A stretch of 64,000 nt of DNA from Chamaea fasciata (Eukaryota > Chordata > Aves > Passeriformes > Sylviidae), in the NCBI GenBank assembly GCA_029207755.1, contig JARCOQ010000003.1, positions 89,482,646-89,546,645 on the forward strand, given 5' to 3'. A program made the position numbers and the translations under genes. Shown piece after piece: positions 1 to 13,100 of the stretch; the stretch's first letter is position 1, and each line of letters begins with the position of its first letter. The notes beneath the pieces are model-generated. The model did not search any database and was not told the origin of the DNA. It was given only the letters and a program-made list of their open reading frames with translations.

Positions 1-647
1 TAAATTGTGAGGAAATTTCTCAGAGCAGACATGTATTTTTACATTTTGTCCTAATTTTTATGAATAGGTATTTTTAAAGTGTGCAGCCTTTCCTGTGCCC
101 TTAAACTTCCCAGAGCAAGTACATGCTGAGCCTTTGCAAACTTTCATTATCTGAAAGTGCAGACAACTTCACAGACAGATATAGAGACAAAATTGTGCTC
201 TTACTGTCTATAAAATTTTATTAATCCAGTTAGAAGTGTGTTCAGTGAAGTTGAGTGGAAAGTGAATCATCAAGTGAGGAAATGGCTTTTTGTATTTTTA
301 GATATACCCATTGTACTTTATACTTACCCATACATGGAACCTGCTTCTAAAATGAGGTTGTTTACTTTGTAACTCAGAGAGATTTACAAAGATTTTATTT
401 AAACTGTGCAACTTGACTAGTGTAGCCCTCACTAGCCACTTCTGGCTAGATAAAAGAGGCTGTAACCACCACCGGGTAGTTCCCCAGCAATGATGAAAAG
501 AAATCCCACTACATGGAATCATCTTGGGGTATGACCTCCTTATTTGGGACAGGAAGGAATAATTTTAGGAAGGTCAAGTGCATTTCATGTGGATGTTTGT
601 TTTGTTGGAACTGGGTGAGCTCTATGTGTTTTATCATGTTTTAACAG
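1..647 (+). other. DST: DST intron (partial)
   Basis: This is the 3' part of an intron ending in the acceptor ttttaacag before the exon at 648. I see no exon, repeat or RNA gene in it. The upstream exon must end in phase 1, because the first exon here starts with the last two bases of a split codon. Confidence 0.8.
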
Positions 648-811
648 GAAAGCGTTCCCCAACACCAGGAATTTATCCGTCAGCAGCCCAGGCACAAATT
701 GAGACCAAGAATCCACGGGTAAACCTTTTAGTCAGCAAATGGCAGCAAGTTTGGCTTCTGGCCTTGGAAAGAAGGAGAAAACTTAATGATGCTTTGGACA
801 GACTTGAAGAG
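648..811 (+). CDS. DST: DST exon: end of the spectrin-repeat rod
   Basis: It encodes [16 protein letters not shown], a variable linker, then [20 protein letters not shown] and [17 protein letters not shown]. The second half is an amphipathic helix typical of the last spectrin repeat before the EF-hands. The acceptor is ttaacag|GA (phase 1). The donor is GAG|gtcaga (phase 0), weak because C replaces the usual purine at +3. The [18 protein letters not shown] core matches my memory of vertebrate DST almost exactly. Confidence 0.93.
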
Positions 812-3800
812 GTCAGAAAAGCACTGTACCGAATATAGAAACTTTTTCCATAATTTTCTTTACCCTGGATTTACAATACTGTAAACAACCTCCATATTTG
901 TTGTATTATATTGTATGACACAGCTAACTGAAAACACTGTGATCCATGTGCTTTAATGTGCTTTAAAAGCTGTCATCGTCATTTTAAATGAGGAGAGCTG
1001 AGATATTTAAAATGCTTGCGTAGGTCCTCAAAGAATCAATTATTCAACAAAACGCAGATGGTATCTATCTCACTGATGTTTTAGATTGATGGATTTCAGC
1101 TGAAAAAAAGTTCTTTCTGTTTTTTATTAAGCTGAGAGAATTTGCCAACTTTGATTTTGATATTTGGAGGAAAAAATACATGCGATGGATGAACCATAAG
1201 AAGTCTCGCGTGATGGACTTCTTCAGGAGGATTGACAAAGATCAGGACGGAAAGATTACAAGGCAGGAATTTATTGATGGAATTCTTTCTTCAAGTAAGT
1301 TTTAAAATTAACATAATGTTGAACTTAGAGAAAACATCTCATGAACTCTTATTGTCTAGATTGTGGGACCTATGCATTTTATTGTGTGGGAAGGTCACAG
1401 AGTTCCTTTTTGAATTTAGTAATTATTATTACTTTATAATTATTTTACTTGAAAATATTTCTAGATTCTAGAAAGTCTTTCTAGTTATTTTACATTGTGA
1501 ATCAGGTTACAAATGCCACATTTGTGTTATTGTCTAATTAGTAGTTTGCTGGTTTACTGAACTCAGATTGTCATTCCTATAGTACACTAGCTACTTCAAC
1601 AATTACTTTTTGATTGATTACTCATAATAGTAAAAAGTACCTTATGTAACCTAGAGATGTTTTTCAAAATCGGTTCATAGGATCATACAATTTTTGTTAA
1701 AGAACTTACATGGAATAGTTTCAGTTATAGAAGGAAACTGTGCAATTTTTGAAACCAGTGTTTCCATGAGCCATGACATATTCATATACCTATAATAATA
1801 AGGCTTAAAATGCCAAGCAATCAAACTAGAAAGAAATTTTCTTAGCTTTCCTGGTGGATCGGTATTCCTTAGGTATGGTGGTAATATAAGTCTTCCACAT
1901 GTGATCATATTTCCTTTTAGCAACAGACTCATAACAGATAAGGACCTAATACTTAAAATAATCCTTTATCTTCAGATCATGGAGACTTTTGCTTTGAACA
2001 CTAATGATTTGGAATTGGGTTGCTTCTAATATTTCATTTTAGTGTTACTCAGTAAGAAAATACTGTACTCTCTATTTTCCCCCCCAGCTTTAGGAAATGC
2101 AGTTAAAGATCACTATATGTGAATATTGCTGTTTTGCTTGAATTAATAAAAATTCATGAAAAAAGTCTATTACCAGCAAGAGATTAAATAGTTTACTCTT
2201 TTAACTCAGTTGTTATCAATTTATTATGACCACCAAACACTCCTGATATAATTCAAGTTTGTCACCTTGAAATTTTCATTGACCATTTCACTGAGAATCT
2301 CTTTGTGGGTTAATACTGTACTGCTGTGAGCTTGATCTAAAGAAGGACTTCATGACACACCATGTATGGATTTGCATTGAGAAGGCTTTGCATTCCAGAT
2401 TTAATCAGCGCTGAAATTCTTGCTTGACCTTTCCTCACTAACTATTTATCTGGTTAATTTCTGATATTTTATGCACTTTGAACGTCAAAGTATTAACGCA
2501 CACCTCCCCCCACCACCCCAAACCCCCCAATATATTTTACAGTTTAATCTGTGCCCTTGCTTTTGTCTCTGTCTTCAAGACACACTATGGTACTCATTTG
2601 AATACAATATCTGGGTAACACTGGAGATTCAGATTAGATTTTATTTAGAAATATTCCTTCACTTGTTTGAATGTCCTTTTTTTTTTTGATAAGCGCTATC
2701 TGACACCCAATGCCTAATCACCTTCTAATATTTGTGATAAAGCCTCTCATTGTAATAGGATTGAAAATCGAAAAAATTTATGTTGCAGAGTTCCCTACAA
2801 GCCGACTTGAAATGAGTGCTGTTGCAGACATTTTTGATAGAGATGGTGATGGATATATTGACTATTATGAATTTGTAGCAGCTCTTCATCCAAATAAGGA
2901 TGCATACAAGCCTCTCACAGATGCTGACAAAATTGAAGATGAGGTACGTTCTCTGCTTTCCTAGGTTACATTCTGTTCTACAGGAGTCATATTCTATAAT
3001 AATTCGCTTTAGTTTCACTGCTATTTAATTTGAAGCTTTCTAGGTACACAAATCTTTAGAAATGTGATACTCAAAGTAATTATCCTGTTGTGTTTTTTTG
3101 CAGGTTACAAGGCAGGTAGCGAAATGTAAATGTGCAAAACGGTTTCAAGTGGAACAGATTGGGGATAACAAGTACAGGGTAAGTCTTCTAAGGAGCTCAG
3201 TTCTTTCAGCTTTCCTCATATGAAAAGGTGTACACAAGGAATGAGGTTATATGAATTCACAAGAATCTTGTATGACAATTACATATTTTTTTTAGATTGT
3301 CTAAATTTTTTTTTTTCTTGTTAGTACATATAGACTAAAAATATGGAAAATTGCTGATGCTTGTATTAATTTTCACTTGAACTACTGAAGCTGTTCTCAG
3401 CCTTAGGAATTTTTAAGAGCTAACGGCACACATCTGTACCCATGCATATGTACATACAATATATCCTAAAAAGCTGGTCTTTCTGCCTGGATACCTTAAG
3501 TGTTTAAACTGTAGCTGATTTCCTATTAGTTTCATAAAAATAGTGACTGATATTTTCTTGTGGTATTGTGTTGTACTTCAAAAATCTTTTACCAAAGTGT
3601 ATTCAATCATTTTTACACTCTCGTCATTTTATTGGAACACACATACTTCTGAAGTATAAGCAAAGCATTAGATACCTTAAGAATTATTTTAGATCAGAGA
3701 AAAATAAATATCACACAGTACAGAAAGATCTGCTACCCCTGGATTCAATAACCAGAACAATTTGAGGTAAAATATGCAATATTTGGCTAAGAGAGATTAT

Positions 3801-4074
3801 TAAGTATTTGTAGATTTTGAAAAACCACAGAAACAGCAATGGGAAGGAAATAAAGGCCTTGAATATTTTCCAATATTCAGTCTTTGGATGGCTAGTTACC
3901 CGCTCATCTCTCAAGTAGATACTTTATTTAGAATGTCTAATGTGTTAGTTTGCATGTGTTCTAGGTCATGTAGAGAATTTCCTGTAAACTAATCGTGTCT
4001 TTCTTCCATTTTTCATTTCTTATCAGTTCTTCCTGGGAAATCAGGTATAAACCAGTGGAATGTGTTATGAAGTT

Positions 4075-4110
<36 letters not shown>

Positions 4111-7100
4111 CCCTAACACATAGTGATTTAAGCTTGCAATGGTCAGTCTTCTTGCCATCCTTTAATTTTCAGCTAATTCATTGCTGGTCAGCTGTGGTAT
4201 TTCTTTAAATGCTATGGAGCATTTCTTGTCTCAGGATCCCTCCTCTACAATCCCTCACCTGCTTTCTTTGGTCATTTTCCTCATTAAGGAGATTACTTTT
4301 AAAGGAACCAGATAATGGTCAGCAGCAATTCTCACAGCAAAAAATCTTGAGCATTTAAACTGCAATTGTAGAGATTGCGATTATCTAATCAGTTTTATAC
4401 TTGAATCCTTAAAAATTTTGTAATGCCTTTCTTAGGCTATTTGATTAAAGGCTAATCATGGCAAATAGATCCCAGTGTCTTATCGCTTATTTATCGCAAA
4501 TTGCACAAAAAATACTTTCATCTTTGCAAAAAAAAGGTACAGTCTCTATGCAGTCAAGCACACTGATTAAGAACCTAGCTCATAGTTATTATTTTATGTA
4601 CTAACACAGTGAATCTTTAAATACGTATTTTGGAAATAGGCAAAATAAAATTGTAGTTCCCATTTAGACTAACCCCTCTCCCACAGTGTTTTCAAGACCC
4701 TATGGCAAGTCTATAATGTACTGGAGCTGTGTTTAGGAATACTTTGTGTCAGCTGGGTCACTGCTGAGTGTTCCCTCTGGAGGAAACGCAACCCAGCACT
4801 TACTCCTGTGCTACACACTGATACACTGCTTCCTGAAGTGCTAAGTCATATCTGCCTCTTAAGAATGGAAACACCTTATGCAACCAGGTATCAGATACTG
4901 TTAGTCTTATGCCTTTAAAGAGGCAATAACAGATGTAATCCATTCTGGACACGCTAGCATCAACAGCAATAGCCATTTTAAATCTCAAGAGGTTGAAAAT
5001 GTGGGTGCACTCTTGTTTACTAGCAGAGCCTGTTGAAGTATAGAAGCAAGCATAGAGCAGTGGATATCTTGCCACATGCCTCAAGCAATATATCTAAGCA
5101 ATAATTTAAAATATTTTCCACATATAGAACAAGTCTTGTTTTGAAAGAACTGTTTGAAATTATGTTAATCCTCTTATCTGTCATCTGTTTTCTCAGATCT
5201 GGGAAACACAGAGCATTTCTTGAGAAACTCTTACTGATGCAGAATGGCACCTACAGGCTATTGTCAAGAACAGGCCTTTTTGTAGCTTAAACTCCTTTAT
5301 GTTTTTACCTCTGGTTATTTGAAGTAATGTTAAATGCTGTTTAAAGAAAGTTGATATGCAGGCTATTATAGGAAGGAAATCAACTGAGTTACCATAAGAA
5401 GAAATGCAGTGATAGATACTGTTGTAATACTGTGTTACTTTCCAGCTCCACTTTCTGAATTAAGCTCAGCTAGGTGGGCAGTTTCCAAAGTACACTGTAT
5501 TTGACCCTTGGTGTAGTTGCCTGATGGGGTCTAACTGACTAATTAGGCTGTGATGGAAAAAAAAAAACAATAAAGAAAAGAAGAAAGATACTATCTTCAG
5601 AATCACTAGAAAAAAAAATTGGTAGGAACAAGCCAATGAAAATAAACAGCATAATTTTGGATGCCTTCTTAAAAAAACCCCTTTGATCTACAGATATAAA
5701 ATGATTCTTTGTTTTGCACATATTGAATGCATAACTAAAAAACTCCTACAAATATATAATGCTCATGTAAATGTTCTTACTTATAACAAATATAATTTAT
5801 TATTGAATTAAGAAGCAAGCTTTGCTTTTGTTTGGTTCCTAAAAGTAATATTCCTTTAAATATTCCCTCTTCTTGGCTTGAGTAGTACCAAACAACTAAA
5901 GTCATCTAACAGTAGGGAGCACGTTTGTTGTGTGGTTTGTTCAGTCCCCTCACTGGAGCAAGTAGGTACAGTTGAATTATGGCCAGCCTTCTCCAAGGCT
6001 CAGAGATTGTCCCAAAGAGGGGCATTCAAATCCAACTGATTTTAGTGAGTGCTCTGCATGTTTGTGTGAGGGTGCACTGCACTTGGCCTGGTGATCTGGT
6101 ATCAAAATTTTTTAGTAGTGCTGACTTAAAAGTACTAAATTCTTCTGGTTAGTTTTCTTGAGATTGTGAGGTCAACATTTTGGTCATGCTTTCTTTGATC
6201 TGAATTTGAGTGAAGGTACTGCGTACAGGTTTTGTTACACAGGTTTCAAGAGCAAAATATGCATTAGGCCTGGCCGTCAGCCCAAAAGAAGAATGGACTC
6301 ATACAGGAACTTAGTATGAAACACACTGTTGTGCATCTCTGAATTGTGAAGAACCTTGATGTGTAGACAGAGGAATGACAAACATAATGAGAGTTATTAA
6401 TCATTCATTGCTTTTTTAATGTTCCCTCCCCCACATGCACATTGGTATGGGTAAGCAGTGTCAGCACCATAGTGCTATACTTGAAAATACTCCCATAGAT
6501 GAATCAGTTGATAGAACTATGCAACATTCATAACACATTGAATTTCCAGATTATATACTGATTGTTTGAAGTGATGCTGCCTTCCTTTCAGCTGGCAACA
6601 TTAAAAGTCAAGACTGTTGTAGAAGAGTTTTTGCTTTAAGATTTTACCAGTGAAATAATGCAAATAGGTCTTCATTAATTTGCACCAAAGCAGACTGTAA
6701 CCAATTAAATAATGTACACTGATTTTGCTTCTTTTATGACCTCAGACATATGAGAATCAAGCATGAAATTAAACCTGAGTTTCTTTCTTACCATCCTGCC
6801 ATCTTTTGATTGATGCAGTGCCAGCTGATTTGAAATCTTAACAGCTTTAATAATCTGCATAAACAAATTGATTTCTTTTTAGCATTTACTAATAATTAAA
6901 TATCAAAATAAACTTTTTTAAATGTCTGATTTTTTTAACCTGTCAGTGTTGAACTGCGTCTGAACGCTTGAGAACCTCAGACTGTCATTTGATTTTTATT
7001 GCAGTTTGGTGATTCTCAACAACTGCGCCTTGTTCGTATCCTGAGAAGTACGGTCATGGTCCGTGTTGGAGGTGGCTGGATGGCGCTTGATGAGTTCTTA

Positions 7101-10100
7101 GTGAAAAATGATCCTTGCCGTGGTATGTAACAGAGCTGTGAAAGACTTGCAGCATATTACTTGGATGCAGTCACCATTCATTGTCTCAAGATGGAGATGG
7201 ACTTGTATAAAATTCCAGTTATTGTAAACATCATCTCACTAAATGTCACATTTTTGTGAACTTTAAATCACATGGTTGAGATCCTCTTCAGTTGCACTGA
7301 TGTATGTCTGGAAAACTGTGGTGTCTTTTGCACAGTTCCTTCAGTTTTATAGTGGTGTAAATACTGAACTTGGCCCAGATAGATGTAATGGCATGTAAGT
7401 GGCTTGTATGACTTGGCAGAAATAGCACACAGAAATGTCCAGTAAAACCTTCTCAGCAACACAGTAAGTCAAAATAAGGCAGTTGAATTGATGTGTAACA
7501 CCACCACCACAAAAACCTCTGGCCAGTGACTGTTCCCAGTCTTTCAGTCTCTACCTTTGTAACCTTGTCTTTTCCTTGGCATCTTCCCCAGAAGCACTTT
7601 GTAGTGTCCTGAGCCTTACACAAAGCAAGTGGAGAATGTTCTGGTCCAGAGGATGTTGTACTCTATCACTGAGCCCTCCAGGGCATTGCATCACATGAGC
7701 AGTTTTCTCAGTGCACTATAGACAACACTGAGTACTGTAATAACAAATTCCAATAAATTAATTGGATATTTATTAGGTATTGGATCTTTCAGTGTCAACC
7801 TAGGAATGAATTGTAACAGTCTACCTGTCAGTAGGCCTGAGAAAAATGTTCGGGGTACAACAGAACTGATCAAGTTAACCCTTCAATGAAGCCAGATCTT
7901 CTGAGGCACATTCTATTTTCTACTACTCTGCTCTTTTGAGGAATAGAAGTAGAAAGGAATAAAAGAAGGACCCGTTTTCTTGGGTATATGTAAGCAGATG
8001 TCAACACAGGGGGTCTAAAGAATAACTGTAAGAATACTGTATAAAATCAACATCACTGGATGCTGTGCATTGGTATCTAATCCTTGTCTGGTTGAAGTCA
8101 GTGATGCAGGTTCAAACTTTTCCTAAACCATTTCACCTAGCAAATTCGCATTTCCACCAAGTGCTCCTCGTATATTCAGATGAATCACATTGCAAAGAAC
8201 TGTTGTCATAATCAGCTTTAAAAGTACTGCACCTAGTCATATAAAATCACTTTAGCTTGTATTACTTCTTTGTGTCAGCAGATAAATACTGCTGCTACAC
8301 AAGTATACTTGGGACTGTAGCCAAGTCAGTCTAAATGCCATTCCTTTTTGCCTACAGACCTTTGAGAACTCACCTCAGAGCACTTAGGGACAGCTTTTGC
8401 TCAAGTCCTGTCTTTTGGCCTGGTGCTCCAAGTCTCTTGCATATGCAGCTGCTGTACTTGATTTCTTCTCCTGCTAACGATTTTCTTTAATGTGACCCAT
8501 GTCCTGTGTCATTTTTTCTAGTTCATCATCACGGGAGTAAAATGTTACGTTCGGAATCAAACTCTTCAATTACCACTCAGCCTACTATAGGTTGGCAAAC
8601 CCCTCTCTTTGTCTCCTTCTCCTCTTCTTCTCTCTCTTCATTTCCTTCCCGCTTTTAATATATATATATACTTTTAACTAGATGCTTCACCCATCATATT
8701 TAGCTTAACATGTTCCTACATGGGCTGGTGCTTTGCAAGCTAATTTTTTGACACGCTTGAAGAGTGTTTCAAAAACAATAGTCATTCACACTGACACAGT
8801 TAAATGCTAACATGTCTTGCGTTTCTTCATGCAGAACATTCTCTCATATGTATGTCTGTATATGTGTGTGAGTGCTCAGCCACCATTTACCTCATCATAC
8901 TTTGGGTTTCATGTTCATCATTGCATGTTGCCAAACTACATAACTTCATAGTTTTAAATAAATATATTTGCTGCTTTCCTGTAATTTGTATTTAGCTATT
9001 TCTTCTAGAACATCCAAGCAAGTATAACTTATTATGAATAGCTGTAGAGTTAGCAAAACTGCCCATCAGGTTGTGTCTATGTTTTAATAGTTGATCAATT
9101 AACAATGATTTAGCACGTTGAGCATTCCATTATCACGCTGACTTCCTTTGACAGTGGTTCATTCCTGCTGGCATAAAGTATTAGAATAAGTGAGTCCTGC
9201 ACATAACTCTTCTGTGTCCAAAATAAATGCATTACACAGTAATGCATTTTATTTATTGTTAAAATGTGTTGGAGTTGGCATGGCAAAAATGGCAATAAGC
9301 AGCCTTGTGACAGCTTTCATATCTGATTCAATGAACACCTCTCTTTGCAGCTAAAGGAAGGACGAACGTGGAGCTGCGTGAAAAATTCATTTTGGCAGAT
9401 GGTGCCAGTCAGAGCATGGCAGCTTTCCGACCAAGGGGCCGCAGATCACGACCCTCTTCAAGAGGTGCTTCTCCCAACAGATCTACTTCTCTGTCAAGTC
9501 AAGCTGGCCAGGCAGGTGCCCCACAAGCTGTTACTACAAGTACACCGAAGGTAAGGAGAAACGTACAAAACTGCACTGGTTAACAAATGGGATATAGACT
9601 GAATTTTTGGGTTTTTCCTCTCTCCATTAATATTGGTGCTTTCTCTAGCTTATGGAGAAAAAGTATCTCCATTTTATTTCATAGTCTGGGGTGGATCTGA
9701 GAAGTGTTTTCAATGTGTTTTCTCTACCGTTTGTTTGCAACATGGCAGTAGAAGAATTTCTACATTTAAGGTGCCGCATGAACTAACCGGCAGTTTGGGA
9801 ACTGCTCTGAAAGATCAACAAACCTCTCCATTTCACTTGAAAAATAAACTGTCATCTCTTCATTTTAGAACATTTGTCATTAACTCTTTCTGCTTAAATT
9901 TTATTTCTACTGAGATTTTGAAAGCCCAGGTATCCTCCATGACGTTGTTTTCCTCTACTGTCCTTCATATTTTGATTTACCATTGTTTCATACAGACACC
10001 ACATCATTTAACACGCAACTATGGTAAACCATGGTTGATAAACAGCAAAACATCAACTCCTTCTAAGCCACCAGACTCCTCAGACTATCAAGGGTCATCT

Positions 10101-13100
10101 GCAGAGGTACAGTAAGGACAGAAATTCTAGTCTAATGACTTCATTCACTAAAACTGTCACTTCACTAACAGCCACTAGAGTTTCAGTGCTTCTGAGCTGC
10201 ATCCTGTGTATATTCGTGCATTGTCTTTATTTTAGACCTTTGTCAAATTATTTCTTACTTTTCCCCCCCACCAAGTTTGTTTGGTTTTTTTATCTTCTAT
10301 TTTTCATGGGTTTTTTTTAGTTTTAGGAAAATACAGCCTCAATGAGCTAATGTTTAAAGCTCAAATGGTTAATAAATCATAAAAGTGTGGAATGAAATGG
10401 TTGAGTAAATGTGGAAAAATACTTTTTTAAAAAAATAAAACATTCAATATACTTTGCAGGTTTCTTTCCTAAAATTGTTTACTTTGAATTCATGAAATAC
10501 TACAACGTTTCTGAACTGCAGGCACGGGATTAATACATCATGATGTCTGGTGCAAAACATTAAATAAATGCCCAATCACTGTGAAGAAGATGGCACAAAA
10601 GTCTGGCTCTGATACATAAATCTTTACAACAACTAAAGTTTTGTTTAGGGGGTAGTGACCAATCATTGCTCTAATAGGATAGCTATTTGATGACTTAACA
10701 GGAAACTAGCATGGCTTACATGGAAATTGCTGGTATAGCAATTAGGATTGTACCAACAATTAGGCTGTATGAGCAAAATTTGAAGGGGCTTGGAGCCAAA
10801 GTGTTTACTCTAATGTCATTACAGTCAGTGAAAAGATTGCAGCTGGATCAGGCTGCACACTGATGTGTCATTTGTGGGAGTTACTCTTGCCCTGGGTTGG
10901 ATGGAGGACTTGGAGAGAGCAGAAGCTTGTGCTACCACCCCCTCTGTTGTATCTGCTTTTCACAAATCTGCACTTTGATGCCTACTGGTGTTCATGTGAC
11001 ACCTTCTGGTGTGAAGTTTCCATAACCTCAGCATGGCTTTGCTCAAAGATGCACAACAACTTCTTCCTCCCTCCTTCTGTGCATGTTGTTGTGCACAATG
11101 CAGGTGTGTCTGTGGGCACAGCACTGCAAGCACACCAGGCTGTGGCTTAGAGTGATTCACAGCACAGAGTTTAGTCAGTTGTCAATTTCTAATACATTCC
11201 TGTATTTTCTTTCATCTCTTAGCTGGTAACTGCAATGAAAGATTAATTGATGGTACATTAAAGGGTTTATACACATGGAAAGGTGTTGTTTTCATTGAAT
11301 CACAATGACAGGAAAGCAGCTGGCCTGATTTCGTATGGGGGCACTGTATTTCTTATCTGCTCTTACAACTGCCAGTAGTTTCAGTGAGTTTCTTTTATGT
11401 AAACCAGTGTGGTTTAAGATTATGAAGGGAATGGTTAGGGTGGGGTAGGTTCAGTGAATTTCTAAGGCATTCTGCAGCATTTACCGCCTAAGAGAGCAGT
11501 TATTCATTTTATATGTAAACTGCATTTGGGCTTAGGGCAAAACTGAAGAACAGGCTAGTTTTTATTTTCTTGCACTGGTGATTCTATCCCAGCGCCTTGC
11601 CCAGAGTGCAGCAGCTTCAGTGAGGTAACAGAGTTCCCTTTCTCCTTACCCTCCCAAGCAGTGTCTGTGTAGCAGAGATTCTCAGGGTGTGGCCAGCTAT
11701 ATGTCAAGCACTGTACTTGGCTTTAACGAGAGTTTAATATTGTGCCCTGGCCTGTCAGAGCCAGCAGATTGCTCTGGAGCATCTCAGCACTCTTTTGTTC
11801 AGAAGTGCCAGAAGTGGTATGAACTGGCAGCTGCCAGGCCTCTGCTCTGCTCTTAGCTCAAGGCAGCTGCCAACACACTTCTCTGGATCTTGCTTTTCAG
11901 TGCCTAATTCTACTTACAGTTGTATGGGGATCAAAGGCACAGAATGCAGGATCCTGGGATCCAGGCCACTCCACAGACTGCATTCATCACTGCACTGTTT
12001 GTTCTTATTTTGGATATTTATGAAGTATTTTTGTGTTAATTAAATTACTGTGTATATTGTAGTGTTCCTCTTATTTGCATAAACTTTTTATTTAGTGAGT
12101 GATATTCATTTTGAGATCTGATGATTAAATTTTTGTGGCTGTGAAAGAAATTTTCTTATTTGGGGCAGATTGTAAATCAAGGCTAATTTCAGAAATAAGA
12201 AAGCAGGCAGGGTAAGACTGTGTAGTAAGACACTGTAAGGCAGCATATTGACAACTGGAACTTTTAAAATTAGTCCTATGCCCTTTTCTCTGTTTTTTCT
12301 TGTTTTGGCTTGTTTCTTGTTTTTTTTTTTTCCTCCTAACAAAAGCCTTTTTTCAATTTCAAAAATATTTTCATCACCTATAACTACAACCAGAATGGTG
12401 GAAAGTCAAGTTATGCAGACAAAAAATCTCAATATGTACCATCAACTAATCTTACCTGCATGACTAATTATAAGAAGGTAGCTTTTTTCTTTCTTCATAT
12501 GCATTGAAATACACACAAAGATGTTAAAATGTTAAGCAGTCTGTTAAAATTTGTTGTTGTTGTTTTACATTTGGACTACTTCAAATGCAAACTGCTAAAG
12601 GAACATTCTAAACTTCACATTTTGAATAATGCCCATAGTGGCTCAAACCAGTGTTTCAGATTCACAGTGAACGTTATTATGACGATCATATTCTAAGCTC
12701 TGTAGCCCTAATATCAGTCCTTGTCTTCAGTTAAAAAAAGCTTTTTTTTTGTTGTGTTTTGGTTTACACAGGGAACGCCAATTCAAGGAAGCAAACTCAG
12801 ACTGCCTGGGTATCTATCAGGGAAGGGTTTCCACTCAGGAGAAGACAGTGGCATCCTGTCAACAGCAGCTACCAGAGTCAGAGCTCAGTTTGCAGGTGAG
12901 TGTCTTGACTTCAGGGGTTGATCTGCCACTTGCTTTGTTTTCCACCTGAATACTTAAGGTCATATTAGGGTTCAAGGGAGATGTCAGAAGAATGGGAAGG
13001 AATAAAAAAGCCCATTGCTGAGGGTGCACATATTATTATTATTTATGGAATATTCCACAGAGATTTTTAAAGCATTATACAAAAATAGAAAGTAGTGAAG

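Noticed and set aside
3961..4158. Minus-strand frame with a long poly-lysine run
   Set aside because: It is an artefact of the 34-nt poly(T) tract beside the DST microexon.
9633..10115. 160-codon open frame starting with ATG
   Set aside because: Only its last part (9996-10106) is a DST exon; the preceding segment is intron that happens to be open.
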